In this document: positions 19,103 to 26,253 of the stretch, piece by piece | How positions within the stretch are numbered: position 1 is the stretch's first letter | How the letters are laid out: each line of letters starts with the position of its first letter | Position numbers and translations under genes: made by a program | NCBI RefSeq assembly: GCF_008329605.1 | Contig: NZ_NPKO01000007.1 | Span: 248,001-312,000, forward strand | Origin: Mycolicibacterium sp. P9-64 | GTDB lineage: Bacteria > Actinomycetota > Actinomycetes > Mycobacteriales > Mycobacteriaceae | Length of the DNA stretch: 64,000 nt | Direction of reading: 5' to 3' | Notes under the pieces: model-generated | What the model was told of the DNA's origin: nothing | The model's database searches: none | The model's input: only the letters and a program-made list of their open reading frames with translations

Positions 19103-20122
19103 CTACAACAGGCCCGCCTTCGTCATCAGGTCTGTGACCTTCTGCGCGTTGAGGTCGGACGGGTTGACGGCGGGAGCCTGCAACTGGTCGAGCGGGACGA
19201 GCGCGGGGTTCGCGGGTACGCCGCTGGCGACCGGGTACTCGAACGACGTGCCCTTCTCGAGTACCTCCTGGCCGGCCTTGGACGTGACGAAGGTTAGGAA
19301 CTTCTGCGCCTGATCCTTCTTCTTGCTCGACTGCAGGATGCCGCCCCCGGAGATGGACACGAACGCGCCAGGATCGGAGTTGCGGAAGTAGTGCAGCGCG
19401 GTGTTGGCGCTGATCTCCTTGGTCTTCGCCTGATCTCGGAACCAGTAGTAGTGGTAGATGACGCCGCCGTCGACCTGGCCGTCGTTCACCGCGCGCAGCG
19501 TCGCGATGTTGTCCTGGAACGCAACGGCATTCGTCTTCATCGCGGCCAGCCAGTCGGCGGTTGCCGACTCGCCGGTGAGCTGCAGCATCGCGGCGACGAT
19601 GGCCTGGAAGTCGGCCTTGGCAGGTGGCGCGCCCCAACGGCCCTTCCACGCCGGCTGCTGCAGATCCATGATCGACTTCGGCAGCTGCGCCTCGGTGAGC
19701 CTGGTCTTGTTGTAGGCGAACACGGTGGTGCGGGCGGCGACGCCCGTCCACTTCGACGTGGCGGGACGGTACTGCGGCGGTACCTGCGAGATGGTGGCCT
19801 GGTCGAGGTCTGCGAACAGCCCGGCCTTCTCGACCGCAGCCATCGCCGGCGAATTCTCGGTGAGGAACAGGTCCGCGGGCGACGATGCGCCCTCGGCGAT
19901 CAGCTGGTTGCCGAGCTCGGTGTCACCGCCCTGGCGGTAGGTCACCTTGATGCCGGTTTCCTTGGTGAACGCGTCGATCCATTCCTTGGTGAGCGACTCG
20001 TGCTGGGCGTTGTAGATCAGCAGCTCATCGGGCTTCTCGGAGGACGAGCAGGCGGTTAGGCCTGCCGCGAGTCCCACCACGGACAACCATGTAGCGATCC
20101 GCCGCCAACGTCCACGCAACAA
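19103..20122 (-). CDS. Iron(III)-type ABC transporter substrate-binding lipoprotein
   Basis: About 339 residues. A short basic start is followed by a hydrophobic segment and the lipobox LTAC, giving a lipid-anchored protein outside the membrane. The mature part (ELLIYNAQHESLTKEW, then tyrosine-rich YHYYWF) belongs to the ferric-iron-binding FbpA/thiamine-binding class. I chose the TTG at 20120-20122 because AAAGGA stands 6 bases upstream; an upstream reading to 20161 would place the start against the IdeR box. It is the first gene of the four-gene iron operon. Confidence 0.88.
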   Translation of the reverse strand: MLRGRWRRIATWLSVVGLAAGLTACSSSEKPDELLIYNAQHESLTKEWIDAFTKETGIKVTYRQGGDTELGNQLIAEGASSPADLFLTENSPAMAAVEKAGLFADLDQATISQVPPQYRPATSKWTGVAARTTVFAYNKTRLTEAQLPKSIMDLQQPAWKGRWGAPPAKADFQAIVAAMLQLTGESATADWLAAMKTNAVAFQDNIATLRAVNDGQVDGGVIYHYYWFRDQAKTKEISANTALHYFRNSDPGAFVSISGGGILQSSKKKDQAQKFLTFVTSKAGQEVLEKGTSFEYPVASGVPANPALVPLDQLQAPAVNPSDLNAQKVTDLMTKAGLL

Positions 20123-20166
20123 GGGGATTCCTTTCACACGCGCCAACCGTCGCAGCGCCACCCAGG

Positions 20167-20185
20167 TGAGGTTAGCCTAACAACA
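20167..20185 (-). promoter_or_regulatory. IdeR iron box
   Basis: On the plus strand the core AGGTTAGCCTAAC matches the mycobacterial iron box (AGGTTAGSCTAACC-type); I count 15 of 19 positions. It lies 45 bases upstream of the TTG start of the binding-lipoprotein gene. TAGGCT inside the box (minus strand) could serve as the -10 element. IdeR with bound iron represses such promoters, so the four genes 20122 to 13957 should be induced on iron starvation. Confidence 0.8.
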
Positions 20186-20205
20186 TACCCGTGGGCGCAT
20201 TGGCG

Positions 20206-20544
20206 TCACGCTGGGTGGCGGAGGTCCCCGGACGCCGGGGGTGTCTGGACGTCCAGCGCCCTCCTGCGCACCACCCGCCACACACCAGCGGCCACCTCCA
20301 GTTCGTGTTCGCGGCGCTGGTCGTGATCCCGCAGGTACCAGAGCCGGGTCGGCTCGTCGAGGTCGACGTACAGGGTGCCCTTGGGGTCCACGATCCTGGC
20401 GAACTCGCGGTCGCCGTCGAGCACGGGGTCCTGACCGGACTCGTTGTCGCCGACGACGCAGCTGGTGACCCGCTCCGAGCTCCCGACCGGGGTGGAGTCG
20501 ACGGGCAGCAGCAGGACCTCGCCGTGGCGAATGGGAATGCGCAT
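20206..20544 (-). CDS. Small protein of unknown function
   Basis: 112 residues starting MRIPIRHGEVLLLPVD. The segment IVDPKGTLYVDLDEPTRLWY, a charged DHDQRREHE and a strand AAGVWRVVRR follow. It looks like a small soluble beta-rich protein; I do not recognise a named family, though similar short proteins occur in actinobacteria and phages. The ATG has AGAGGA upstream. It lies 20 bases from the IdeR box and on the same strand as the iron operon, but upstream of the box. No signal peptide. Confidence 0.7.
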   Translation of the reverse strand: MRIPIRHGEVLLLPVDSTPVGSSERVTSCVVGDNESGQDPVLDGDREFARIVDPKGTLYVDLDEPTRLWYLRDHDQRREHELEVAAGVWRVVRRRALDVQTPPASGDLRHPA

Positions 20545-20778
20545 GAATGTGTCCTCTGGATGACGGTGGTGGCTGGCGTGTGGCCACGTTAGCGTGCGGG
20601 CCTGACAAACGGCGTCAGCGAAACCGGTTGTGTCCGTTGGCCGGCCGACGTCCGGTGGGTGATCTTCGCGACTTGACGCCAGGCCGGTTTGCTCGAACGG
20701 CGCGCAGCTTGGGACACGCCCTGCAATGATTCCGGTACTCCGGCGGTGGCTGCCGGGAAATCCAAGGGGAAGCGCGCA

Positions 20779-21171
20779 ATGACACTGATCAACACGTTGG
20801 CCCGCCGAGGCCTGGCCGGTATGTTCGCCGCCGCCACATTGGGAGCCGTCGTCGCAGGCACCGTCGCGGTGCCGACGGCGGGCGCCGCACCCGTGTGCTC
20901 GGCCAGCGGTCTGTCCACCACCGCGAGCGGCGTGCTGAACGCGGCGGGGGCGTACCTGGACGCGCACCCCGGTGCCAACGACGTGCTGACCGCGGCCGGG
21001 ACCCAATCGCCGGAGGAGGCCCGGTCGTCGGTGCGGGGTTACTTCACCGCCCACCCCGGTGAGTTCCTCGACCTGAAGGGCATCGCCAGTCCGCTGTCCG
21101 ACCTGAAGAACCAGTGCGGCATCTCGGTGTCGCCTGGCCAGCTGGCGATGCTGTTCGACGAGATCACCTAG
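20779..21171 (+). CDS. Secreted hemophore-family protein
   Basis: 130 residues. A signal peptide (residues 1 to about 36, ending AGA before APVCSA) leads into a small helical domain with two cysteines, C40 and C113, that can form a disulfide. The repeated YLDAHP and YFTAHPGE segments are typical of the mycobacterial hemophore/Rv0203-related family. Such proteins bind heme outside the cell; heme binding here is inferred. AAGGGG precedes the ATG. It diverges from the small protein and the iron operon, suggesting an iron/heme acquisition locus. Its 3' end has a degenerate copy at 23254-23301. Confidence 0.82.
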   Translation: MTLINTLARRGLAGMFAAATLGAVVAGTVAVPTAGAAPVCSASGLSTTASGVLNAAGAYLDAHPGANDVLTAAGTQSPEEARSSVRGYFTAHPGEFLDLKGIASPLSDLKNQCGISVSPGQLAMLFDEIT

Positions 21172-21242
21172 CGCTTGCCGAAGACCCGGCGGAGTCTCGG
21201 GGAACTCGTTCGCGGGCAGAGACTTTGACGAGGTGGAGCCGG

Positions 21243-21845
21243 TCAGGGCTTGGCGCGACGCACCGGTCCTCGTCTGCTGGTGAACTGTTCGACGAGCAGC
21301 TGAAGACGGTCCGAGTCGTGGCCGGGACGTAGTCGGCCGGTCCGTCCAAGGGTGACCAGTCCATGCAGCGCGGCCCATAACACCTCGGTCAGCGCTTCGG
21401 CATCCTGTGCGTCATGGGCGAGGTCGACCGCTTGTCGCAGCTCATCGAAAGCCGCCGTCAGCTGAGGGGGTGTGTCCGGCGCGGCGAAGCGCAATGTGGT
21501 CGCGCGGGCGAACATCGCGTCGTAAACCGCCGGGTTGGCGCCGGCAAAGTCGAGGTAGGCATGTGCGACGCGGGCGAGGGCGTCGTTGGGCGGTCCTGCC
21601 CGTAGCCGAGCGTCCCGAGTCACGTCTGCGAGTTCGCCGAACCCGTCGATGGCGACGGCATCGACGAGTTGCTCCATGCCTGCGAAGTGCTTGTACAACA
21701 CCGGCTGGCTGTATTCGATCTCAGTCGATAGCCGACGCGTGGTGACGGCATCCCAGCCTTCGGTCTCGGCCAACGTGCGGGCCGTTGTGATGATCAGCCG
21801 TCGGCGGGCGTCCCGCTCTCGCTGTCGACGATCGTCGATGCCCAT
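21243..21845 (-). CDS. TetR-family regulator
   Basis: 200 residues. The N-terminal helix-turn-helix reads VTTRRLSTEIEYSQPVLYKHF (about 30-50) and the remainder is a helical ligand domain of the TetR C-terminal type. It is divergent from the DUF1772/NIPSNAP/DUF4267 genes, with two palindromic sites between the starts, so it is probably their autoregulated repressor. The inducer is unknown. Confidence 0.9.
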   Translation of the reverse strand: MGIDDRRQRERDARRRLIITTARTLAETEGWDAVTTRRLSTEIEYSQPVLYKHFAGMEQLVDAVAIDGFGELADVTRDARLRAGPPNDALARVAHAYLDFAGANPAVYDAMFARATTLRFAAPDTPPQLTAAFDELRQAVDLAHDAQDAEALTEVLWAALHGLVTLGRTGRLRPGHDSDRLQLLVEQFTSRRGPVRRAKP

Positions 21846-21867
21846 ACCGAACAGTATCACCGCTACA

Positions 21868-21920
21868 AGTGCTAGCACTGCTATTGACGCGCATCGGATC
21901 AGAGGTTAGCGTTGCTAGCA
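21868..21920. promoter_or_regulatory. Two palindromic TetR operator candidates
   Basis: AGTGCTAGCACT at 21868-21879 is a perfect 12-base palindrome, and TGCTAGCA at 21913-21920 is a second perfect palindrome with the same GCTAGC centre. The centres are 43 bases apart, about four helix turns, on the same face of the DNA. They lie between the divergent TetR gene and the DUF1772 gene, as expected for an operator pair acting on both promoters. Confidence 0.55.
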
Positions 21921-21944
21921 GTTTGAACTGACGGGAGTTACGAC

Positions 21945-22421
21945 ATGGTTTTGCAACTGCTCGCCCAGGTAGCCGCATTGATCGCGGTGCTGGGTACCGC
22001 GGTGGTCTATGGCACCGACGTGTTTTCCGCCATCGTGCTGAGACCGGCCTTGGCCATGGTCGACGACCATGCTCTGGTCGCGGTGACGGGAAGCGTGCAT
22101 CGATACGGAGATCGCCGAATGCCGGTACCCGGGGTGCTCGGGACCTTCGCGACCGCTGCCACCGCGGTGCTAGCCATGGCGACTGCAGACTGGGCGCAGG
22201 CGATCGCGGCGACCGCCGCGCTGGTCCTGCTGTTGGTCTGGATCGTCCTCTACGCACGGGTGAGTGCACCCATCAATCGACGACTGACAGCTGCCGCCGA
22301 AGCCGGGCAGCCGCTACCGAATGGGCGTGTGCTGCAGGCACAGTGGGACCGAATCATCGGCGCACGCGCGATGCTGCAAGGCCTGGCACTGGCCGCCCTA
22401 TGCGTGGTGCTGATGATCTGA
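21945..22421 (+). CDS. DUF1772-family membrane protein
   Basis: 158 residues with four predicted membrane segments (about 5-25, 55-78, 85-105 and 140-158). It matches the DUF1772/anthrone-oxygenase-like family by its N-terminal AVVYGTDVFSAIVLRPAL and by PINRRL near the third loop. Members occur beside redox and NIPSNAP genes; their biochemical role is poorly known. First gene of a three-gene operon facing the TetR gene. Confidence 0.75.
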   Translation: MVLQLLAQVAALIAVLGTAVVYGTDVFSAIVLRPALAMVDDHALVAVTGSVHRYGDRRMPVPGVLGTFATAATAVLAMATADWAQAIAATAALVLLLVWIVLYARVSAPINRRLTAAAEAGQPLPNGRVLQAQWDRIIGARAMLQGLALAALCVVLMI

Positions 22422-22472
22422 CGCGCCAATCAGTTCACACCAGCCGACATCAATGCGAGGGAGGACCTACCG

Positions 22473-22790
22473 ATGTTTCAGCTCAGGATCTACACCCTGC
22501 GCTCACCCGACGCACTACAGCGGTACGCCACCATTCATTGGGCGCGCCACCTGCCAACGTTCGCGACGTTCGGGGTCACCACCCACGGTGTGTGGACCGA
22601 ACGGGGCAACGGCATGAATCGACTCGTCGCGCTGATCGGATACCCACCAAGCGCCGACCCCGAAGAGCTCACCCGGCTGATCATGACCAGCCGAGAATTC
22701 GCCGCTGACATGGCCGGCTTCGATACCGACGACATCGTCGACGTTCAGTCGGTCCTGCTCGACCCCACGTCGTTCTCGCTGATTCACTGA
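22473..22790 (+). CDS. NIPSNAP-family protein
   Basis: 105-residue ferredoxin-like dimeric alpha/beta-barrel protein. The start MFQLRIYTLR, the central HWARHLPTFATFG and GVWTE are typical of bacterial NIPSNAP proteins. No catalytic residues are assigned in the family; roles in small-molecule binding or oxidation are suggested by the fold. GAGGGAGGA stands just upstream of the ATG. It lies between two small membrane-protein genes. Confidence 0.85.
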   Translation: MFQLRIYTLRSPDALQRYATIHWARHLPTFATFGVTTHGVWTERGNGMNRLVALIGYPPSADPEELTRLIMTSREFAADMAGFDTDDIVDVQSVLLDPTSFSLIH

Positions 22791-22810
22791 CAAACCCAGG
22801 AGTGTTCGAC

Positions 22811-23191
22811 ATGACCACCACGACGATCGCCTATGTGCTCGCCGGACTCATCGCCGCGGCGATCATCTTCATCGGCGCACGGTTCATCGTCGCTCCGCGC
22901 GTCGCGGCCGCCGGCTACGGTGTGCAACCAGATCTCGGCCAACGATCCACCGTCGCCTATCTCAGGGTCAAGGGCATCCGAGACATCGCATCGGGGCTGT
23001 TCGTCATCATCCTGATGGCCGCGGGTGCCACGCACCTGCTCGGCTGGGTGATATTGGCCGCCACCATCATTCCGATCGCCGATGCGGCCATCGTGCTCGA
23101 CGGCGGCGGCCCCAAGGCCACCGCCTGGGGAGTCCACGGCCTCACCGCTGCACTCATGCTCGTCACTGCTGCACTCCTGCTCATTTCCTAG
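22811..23191 (+). CDS. DUF4267-family membrane protein
   Basis: 126 residues, four hydrophobic segments, with GARFIVAPRVAAAGYGV and LRVKGIRDIASGLF typical of DUF4267. Function unknown. I chose the ATG at 22811 rather than the GTG at 22802 because CAGGAG is 8 bases upstream of it. It ends in a perfect hairpin. Together with DUF1772 and NIPSNAP it forms a TetR-controlled set, perhaps for a membrane-associated detoxification or ligand-oxidation step; this is inference. Confidence 0.75.
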   Translation: MTTTTIAYVLAGLIAAAIIFIGARFIVAPRVAAAGYGVQPDLGQRSTVAYLRVKGIRDIASGLFVIILMAAGATHLLGWVILAATIIPIADAAIVLDGGGPKATAWGVHGLTAALMLVTAALLLIS

Positions 23192-23204
23192 TGAGCAGGA
23201 GTGC
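23171..23204 (+). terminator. Perfect hairpin at the end of the DUF4267 gene
   Basis: Arms GCACTCCTGCTC and GAGCAGGAGTGC pair over 12 bases with a 10-base loop that contains the TAG stop. No U-run follows, as is common for mycobacterial terminators. It could also act on transcripts coming from the RES gene on the other strand. Confidence 0.55.
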
Positions 23205-23253
23205 GACGTCGACCGAGTCGAGAAATCCTGGGCGACAAAGACTTAGGGCAGTG

Positions 23254-23301
23254 ATGTCCACGACTGATCAAGTGGCGATGCTGTCTGACGAGATCACCTA
23301 A
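23254..23301 (+). pseudogene. 3' relic of a hemophore-family gene
   Basis: The last 16 codons read MSTTDQVAMLSDEIT then TAA. The intact hemophore gene ends GQLAMLFDEIT then TAG. At DNA level, 23273-23303 matches 21143-21173 at 28 of 31 positions, at an offset of exactly 2130 bases. No upstream part of the gene is left. It is a paralogue remnant or the mark of a past insertion. Confidence 0.55.
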
Positions 23302-23378
23302 CGGGCCACCGTCATCACGCGGCTGGTTTCAAGCGTGCCCGAGTCAAGGGTGAGCCTGGTGCGCTCGGTCTCGTCTCC

Positions 23379-24464
23379 TTAATCCGCACACAGGTCTGGA
23401 CCGAAGAACAGAGCGACGTTGTTGCCAGGGCCTTGGGCACTGGGAAACATCAGGCCGTCGACTCTGTCTGGGAAGGCGTACCTGAAGTACTCGGTGAACA
23501 CTTGAGTGGGCACGTAGTCGATGTGTTCGCGCCCATCGAGTTCCACGGGCAGCGTGAGATCGTCGATGAACCTCTGCATGAATCGGAGTACGAAGAGCTC
23601 CCGATGGTTCGATTCGTCGAAGATGCTCGGTGGCTCGGGCAGGTTCGTGAGGTCGATCAGCCGGATCTCCCGCGTCGGAGTGAACTCGCCCGTCGCCACG
23701 TATCGATGAGCAGCGTGGGCGCCCGCCTCTGCAATCGCGGTCGCTCGGTCGGTCCCGCCGTAGAACATGCTGATGCCCGCGGGGCTCATCCGGTTCGCGG
23801 CGGCCTTTTCTGGCGGCGGTGGACCGATGTCGGACGCATGAAGCCATTCATCAGCCTCGCTCTTCGACGTCGCCATTCGCGCACGGAAGAGCGGGCTGGG
23901 GCACGGTGCCGGCCACACCGCGGGGTGGTTCTCGCCGAGATCGGACACGGCCTTGAGAAGCTGCGCCGCGGTCATGTCGCCGGGATCACCGGACCCGGTC
24001 GTACGACTGGCGAAGAAGAATCGCATTTCGTGCTTGACGAGCTGCTTGAAGGCTTCCCAGCTGTACGTCAGTTGGTCAAGCATGCTGCGGCTCTTGTGAT
24101 CCCGCGGTATCCAGTTTGGCGTCGCGCTGAGCACTCCCGCCACGTCGGCGATGAGTTCGCGCTGCGAGATCCCCGCGATCTCCAGGATCGCGTGGGCGAC
24201 ATCGGCGGAACTCACAGAGTCGGGGAGCGGCTCGTCCCTCGTGGGACACGGTTGGTAGTAGACGCCGACACCGATGAGGAAGGCATCGATGAATACGTCG
24301 AGCGTGACGGCGACCGGTGCCGAACCGGAGCCGGTCGCGCTGCAATAACTGCAATATGGCTCTGTCGTACGCGTCGTGATGTGGGTACGCAGCACGCCGT
24401 CCTCGACATGCGCCGGGCATACGGCCGGTAACGCATTGGGCTCTCGTCCGCCGCCGACCTTCAC
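23379..24464 (-). CDS. RES-domain protein with N-terminal zinc-ribbon and HEPN/RES-N-like region
   Basis: 361 residues. A CxxH...CxxC cluster (C16, H19, C38, C41) looks like a zinc ribbon. The helical middle (about 50-180) resembles the HEPN/RES N-terminal domain, and the RES domain covers about 190-355 with FRARM, AGISMFYGG, ATAIAEA and a C-terminal FFGPDLC. RES proteins such as M. tuberculosis MbcT degrade NAD and are normally held by an Xre/MbcA-type antitoxin. None is adjacent here, so self-control by the N-terminal region or a defence role is possible. The start is GTG. It lies 48 bases downstream of a TetR gene on the same strand. Confidence 0.72.
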   Translation of the reverse strand: MKVGGGREPNALPAVCPAHVEDGVLRTHITTRTTEPYCSYCSATGSGSAPVAVTLDVFIDAFLIGVGVYYQPCPTRDEPLPDSVSSADVAHAILEIAGISQRELIADVAGVLSATPNWIPRDHKSRSMLDQLTYSWEAFKQLVKHEMRFFFASRTTGSGDPGDMTAAQLLKAVSDLGENHPAVWPAPCPSPLFRARMATSKSEADEWLHASDIGPPPPEKAAANRMSPAGISMFYGGTDRATAIAEAGAHAAHRYVATGEFTPTREIRLIDLTNLPEPPSIFDESNHRELFVLRFMQRFIDDLTLPVELDGREHIDYVPTQVFTEYFRYAFPDRVDGLMFPSAQGPGNNVALFFGPDLCAD

Positions 24465-24512
24465 GCCGCAACGATATGGGACGTTGATGCCTGCGGGGAG
24501 GGGTCAGAGAAC

Positions 24513-25109
24513 CTAGCGCGTGACAAAGACCTCCGCGTCGACCGCCGCCATCGTGACGGCCACCGCTCTCTCGGCGTCGGCGTTCGTCAGGGGCTTCGTG
24601 TCGGTGAGGAACCGGTAATAGAGCGGCGCCGATAGCTGGCGGATCACCTCGGCTGGATCGGTGCCAGCTGGCGCCTCACTGCGTGCGACGGCGTCGACCA
24701 CAACGGGTGATACCTCGTCGATGCGCTTGCGATAGAACTCGGCGAGTGCCTTCGCGGTGGCCGCATCACACGTGGCCGCGGCGATGATCGCCTTGAACAG
24801 ACGGCCTTGCCGTGCGTCGGCCAGCGTGCGTCGGACGAGCTTCGCCTGGGCCAACAGGTCGGTGCGCAATGCTCCGGTGGACGGTCGGGGCGTCGACGTA
24901 TCCGCCATGTCGACGAGCAAGTCGGCAACCAGGCCCGGCACCGATCCCCATCTGCGGTAGACGGTCGACTTGCCGACCCCTGCCCGTTGCGCAACGGCGG
25001 TCAGCTCGATGCCCTCGAGACCGTCCTCGATGAGCAGGTCCGCCGCTGCGCGCAGCACGGCATCGCGGACGGCGGCGGTTCGTCCGCCCGGCCTTGTCGA
25101 CGTTGGCAT
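24513..25109 (-). CDS. TetR-family regulator of the aldo-keto reductase
   Basis: 198 residues, with the helix-turn-helix ELTAVAQRAGVGKSTVYRRW at about 37-56 and a TetR C-terminal ligand domain. The ATG at 25107-25109 was chosen because sequence upstream of it is the shared promoter containing two operators. It is divergent from the aldo-keto reductase and probably represses both genes. The RES gene follows on the same strand and may be read through. Confidence 0.9.
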   Translation of the reverse strand: MPTSTRPGGRTAAVRDAVLRAAADLLIEDGLEGIELTAVAQRAGVGKSTVYRRWGSVPGLVADLLVDMADTSTPRPSTGALRTDLLAQAKLVRRTLADARQGRLFKAIIAAATCDAATAKALAEFYRKRIDEVSPVVVDAVARSEAPAGTDPAEVIRQLSAPLYYRFLTDTKPLTNADAERAVAVTMAAVDAEVFVTR

Positions 25110-25119
25110 CGAAACAGCA

Positions 25120-25141
25120 TAACGGGACTCGGGTTTCGTTA
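25120..25141. promoter_or_regulatory. TetR operator 1, 8-6-8 palindrome
   Basis: Arms TAACGGGA and TTTCGTTA flank 6 bases (CTCGGG). The outer five bases TAACG/CGTTA are perfect. It lies 11 bases before the TetR ATG, so binding would block TetR expression. Confidence 0.6.
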
Positions 25142-25166
25142 GGGCGGTCTGCGTGTTAGGTTTCCT

Positions 25167-25188
25167 TATCGGGAATATTGTCTCGTTA
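25167..25188. promoter_or_regulatory. TetR operator 2, 8-6-8 palindrome
   Basis: Arms TATCGGGA and TCTCGTTA flank 6 bases (ATATTG), with the same length and spacing as operator 1 and start points 47 bases apart. It ends 9 bases before the aldo-keto reductase ATG and overlaps its promoter. Confidence 0.6.
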
Positions 25189-25197
25189 GGAGTGGTG

Positions 25198-26253
25198 ATG
25201 GAGTATCGGCGGGTGGGCACCTCTGGTCTGGTGGTGTCCGAATTGAGTTTTGGTGCAGCGACGTTCGGTGGGTCGGGTGACTTCTTCGGCGCGTGGGGCA
25301 ACGCCGACGTCGACGAAGCACGGCGAATCATCGACGTCTGCATGGACGCTGGTGTGACGTTGTTCGACACCGCTGACGTCTACTCCGACGGCGCGTCCGA
25401 GGAGGTGCTCGGTGCCGCCCTCGTTGGCAGGCGGGACCAGCTGTTGATCTCGACGAAGGCAGCGCTGCCGCTCGGCGACGGGCCGGGGGATGCGGGTACG
25501 GCTCGGCCGCGACTGATCGGTGCGGTGGAGAAGGCGTTACGACGGCTGCAGACCGATCGGATCGACCTGTTTCAACTGCATGCCTACGACGCGCACACCC
25601 CGATCGACGAGGTCATCGAGACGCTCGACGTGCTCGTCGGGCAGGGCAAGATCCGGTACACGGGCGTATCCAACTTCTCGGGATGGCAATTGATGAAGTC
25701 GCTTTCGGCCGCCGACGCGGCGCATCGGTCCCGATACGTCGCTCACCAGGTCTACTACTCGCTGATCGGGCGGGACTACGAATGGGATCTCATGCCGCTC
25801 GGGCTGGATCAGGGCGTTGGCGCTCTGGTCTGGAGCCCGTTGGGTTGGGGGCGCCTGACGGGACGGATCCGCAGGGGAACACCGCTGCCGGAACGAAGCA
25901 GACTGCACGCGACGGCGGATGCCGGGCCGCCCGTGGATGATTCGCTGCTGTTCGACGTCGTCGACGAACTCAGTGCGATCGCCGACGAGGCGGGACGGAC
26001 CGTTGCGCAGGTCGCGCTGAACTGGCTATTGCGGCGCCCGACTGTATCGTCGGTGATCATCGGCGCACGCGATGCCACGCAGCTGTCGGAGAACCTCGGC
26101 GCGGTGGGCTGGGCACTGAGCGAGGACCAGGTCGCACGGCTCGACGCCGTCAGCCATCGCGAAGCGCCGTATCCGCACTTTCCGTACTTCCGTCAGGACG
26201 GGTTCGCGCGCCTCAATCCGCCCATGTTCCCGAGGCCGGCGCTAGCCGGGTAG
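25198..26253 (+). CDS. Aldo-keto reductase (potassium-channel beta-like class)
   Basis: 351 residues, an NADPH-dependent reductase of aldehydes or ketones. The catalytic tetrad is complete: Asp57, Tyr62, Lys87 and His128 (FDTADVYSDG, STKAAL, LFQLHAYD). VIIGAR near the C-terminus binds the cofactor. The ATG at 25198 has AGGAG 7 bases upstream. It is under the divergent TetR and its two operators. Its 3' end overlaps the convergent lipoprotein-like gene by 12 bases. Confidence 0.92.
   Translation: MEYRRVGTSGLVVSELSFGAATFGGSGDFFGAWGNADVDEARRIIDVCMDAGVTLFDTADVYSDGASEEVLGAALVGRRDQLLISTKAALPLGDGPGDAGTARPRLIGAVEKALRRLQTDRIDLFQLHAYDAHTPIDEVIETLDVLVGQGKIRYTGVSNFSGWQLMKSLSAADAAHRSRYVAHQVYYSLIGRDYEWDLMPLGLDQGVGALVWSPLGWGRLTGRIRRGTPLPERSRLHATADAGPPVDDSLLFDVVDELSAIADEAGRTVAQVALNWLLRRPTVSSVIIGARDATQLSENLGAVGWALSEDQVARLDAVSHREAPYPHFPYFRQDGFARLNPPMFPRPALAG

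Noticed and set aside
20123..20161. Longer N-terminus for the iron-binding lipoprotein
   Set aside because: It starts 6 bases from the IdeR box, while the TTG at 20122 has AAAGGA at proper spacing and keeps the signal peptide.
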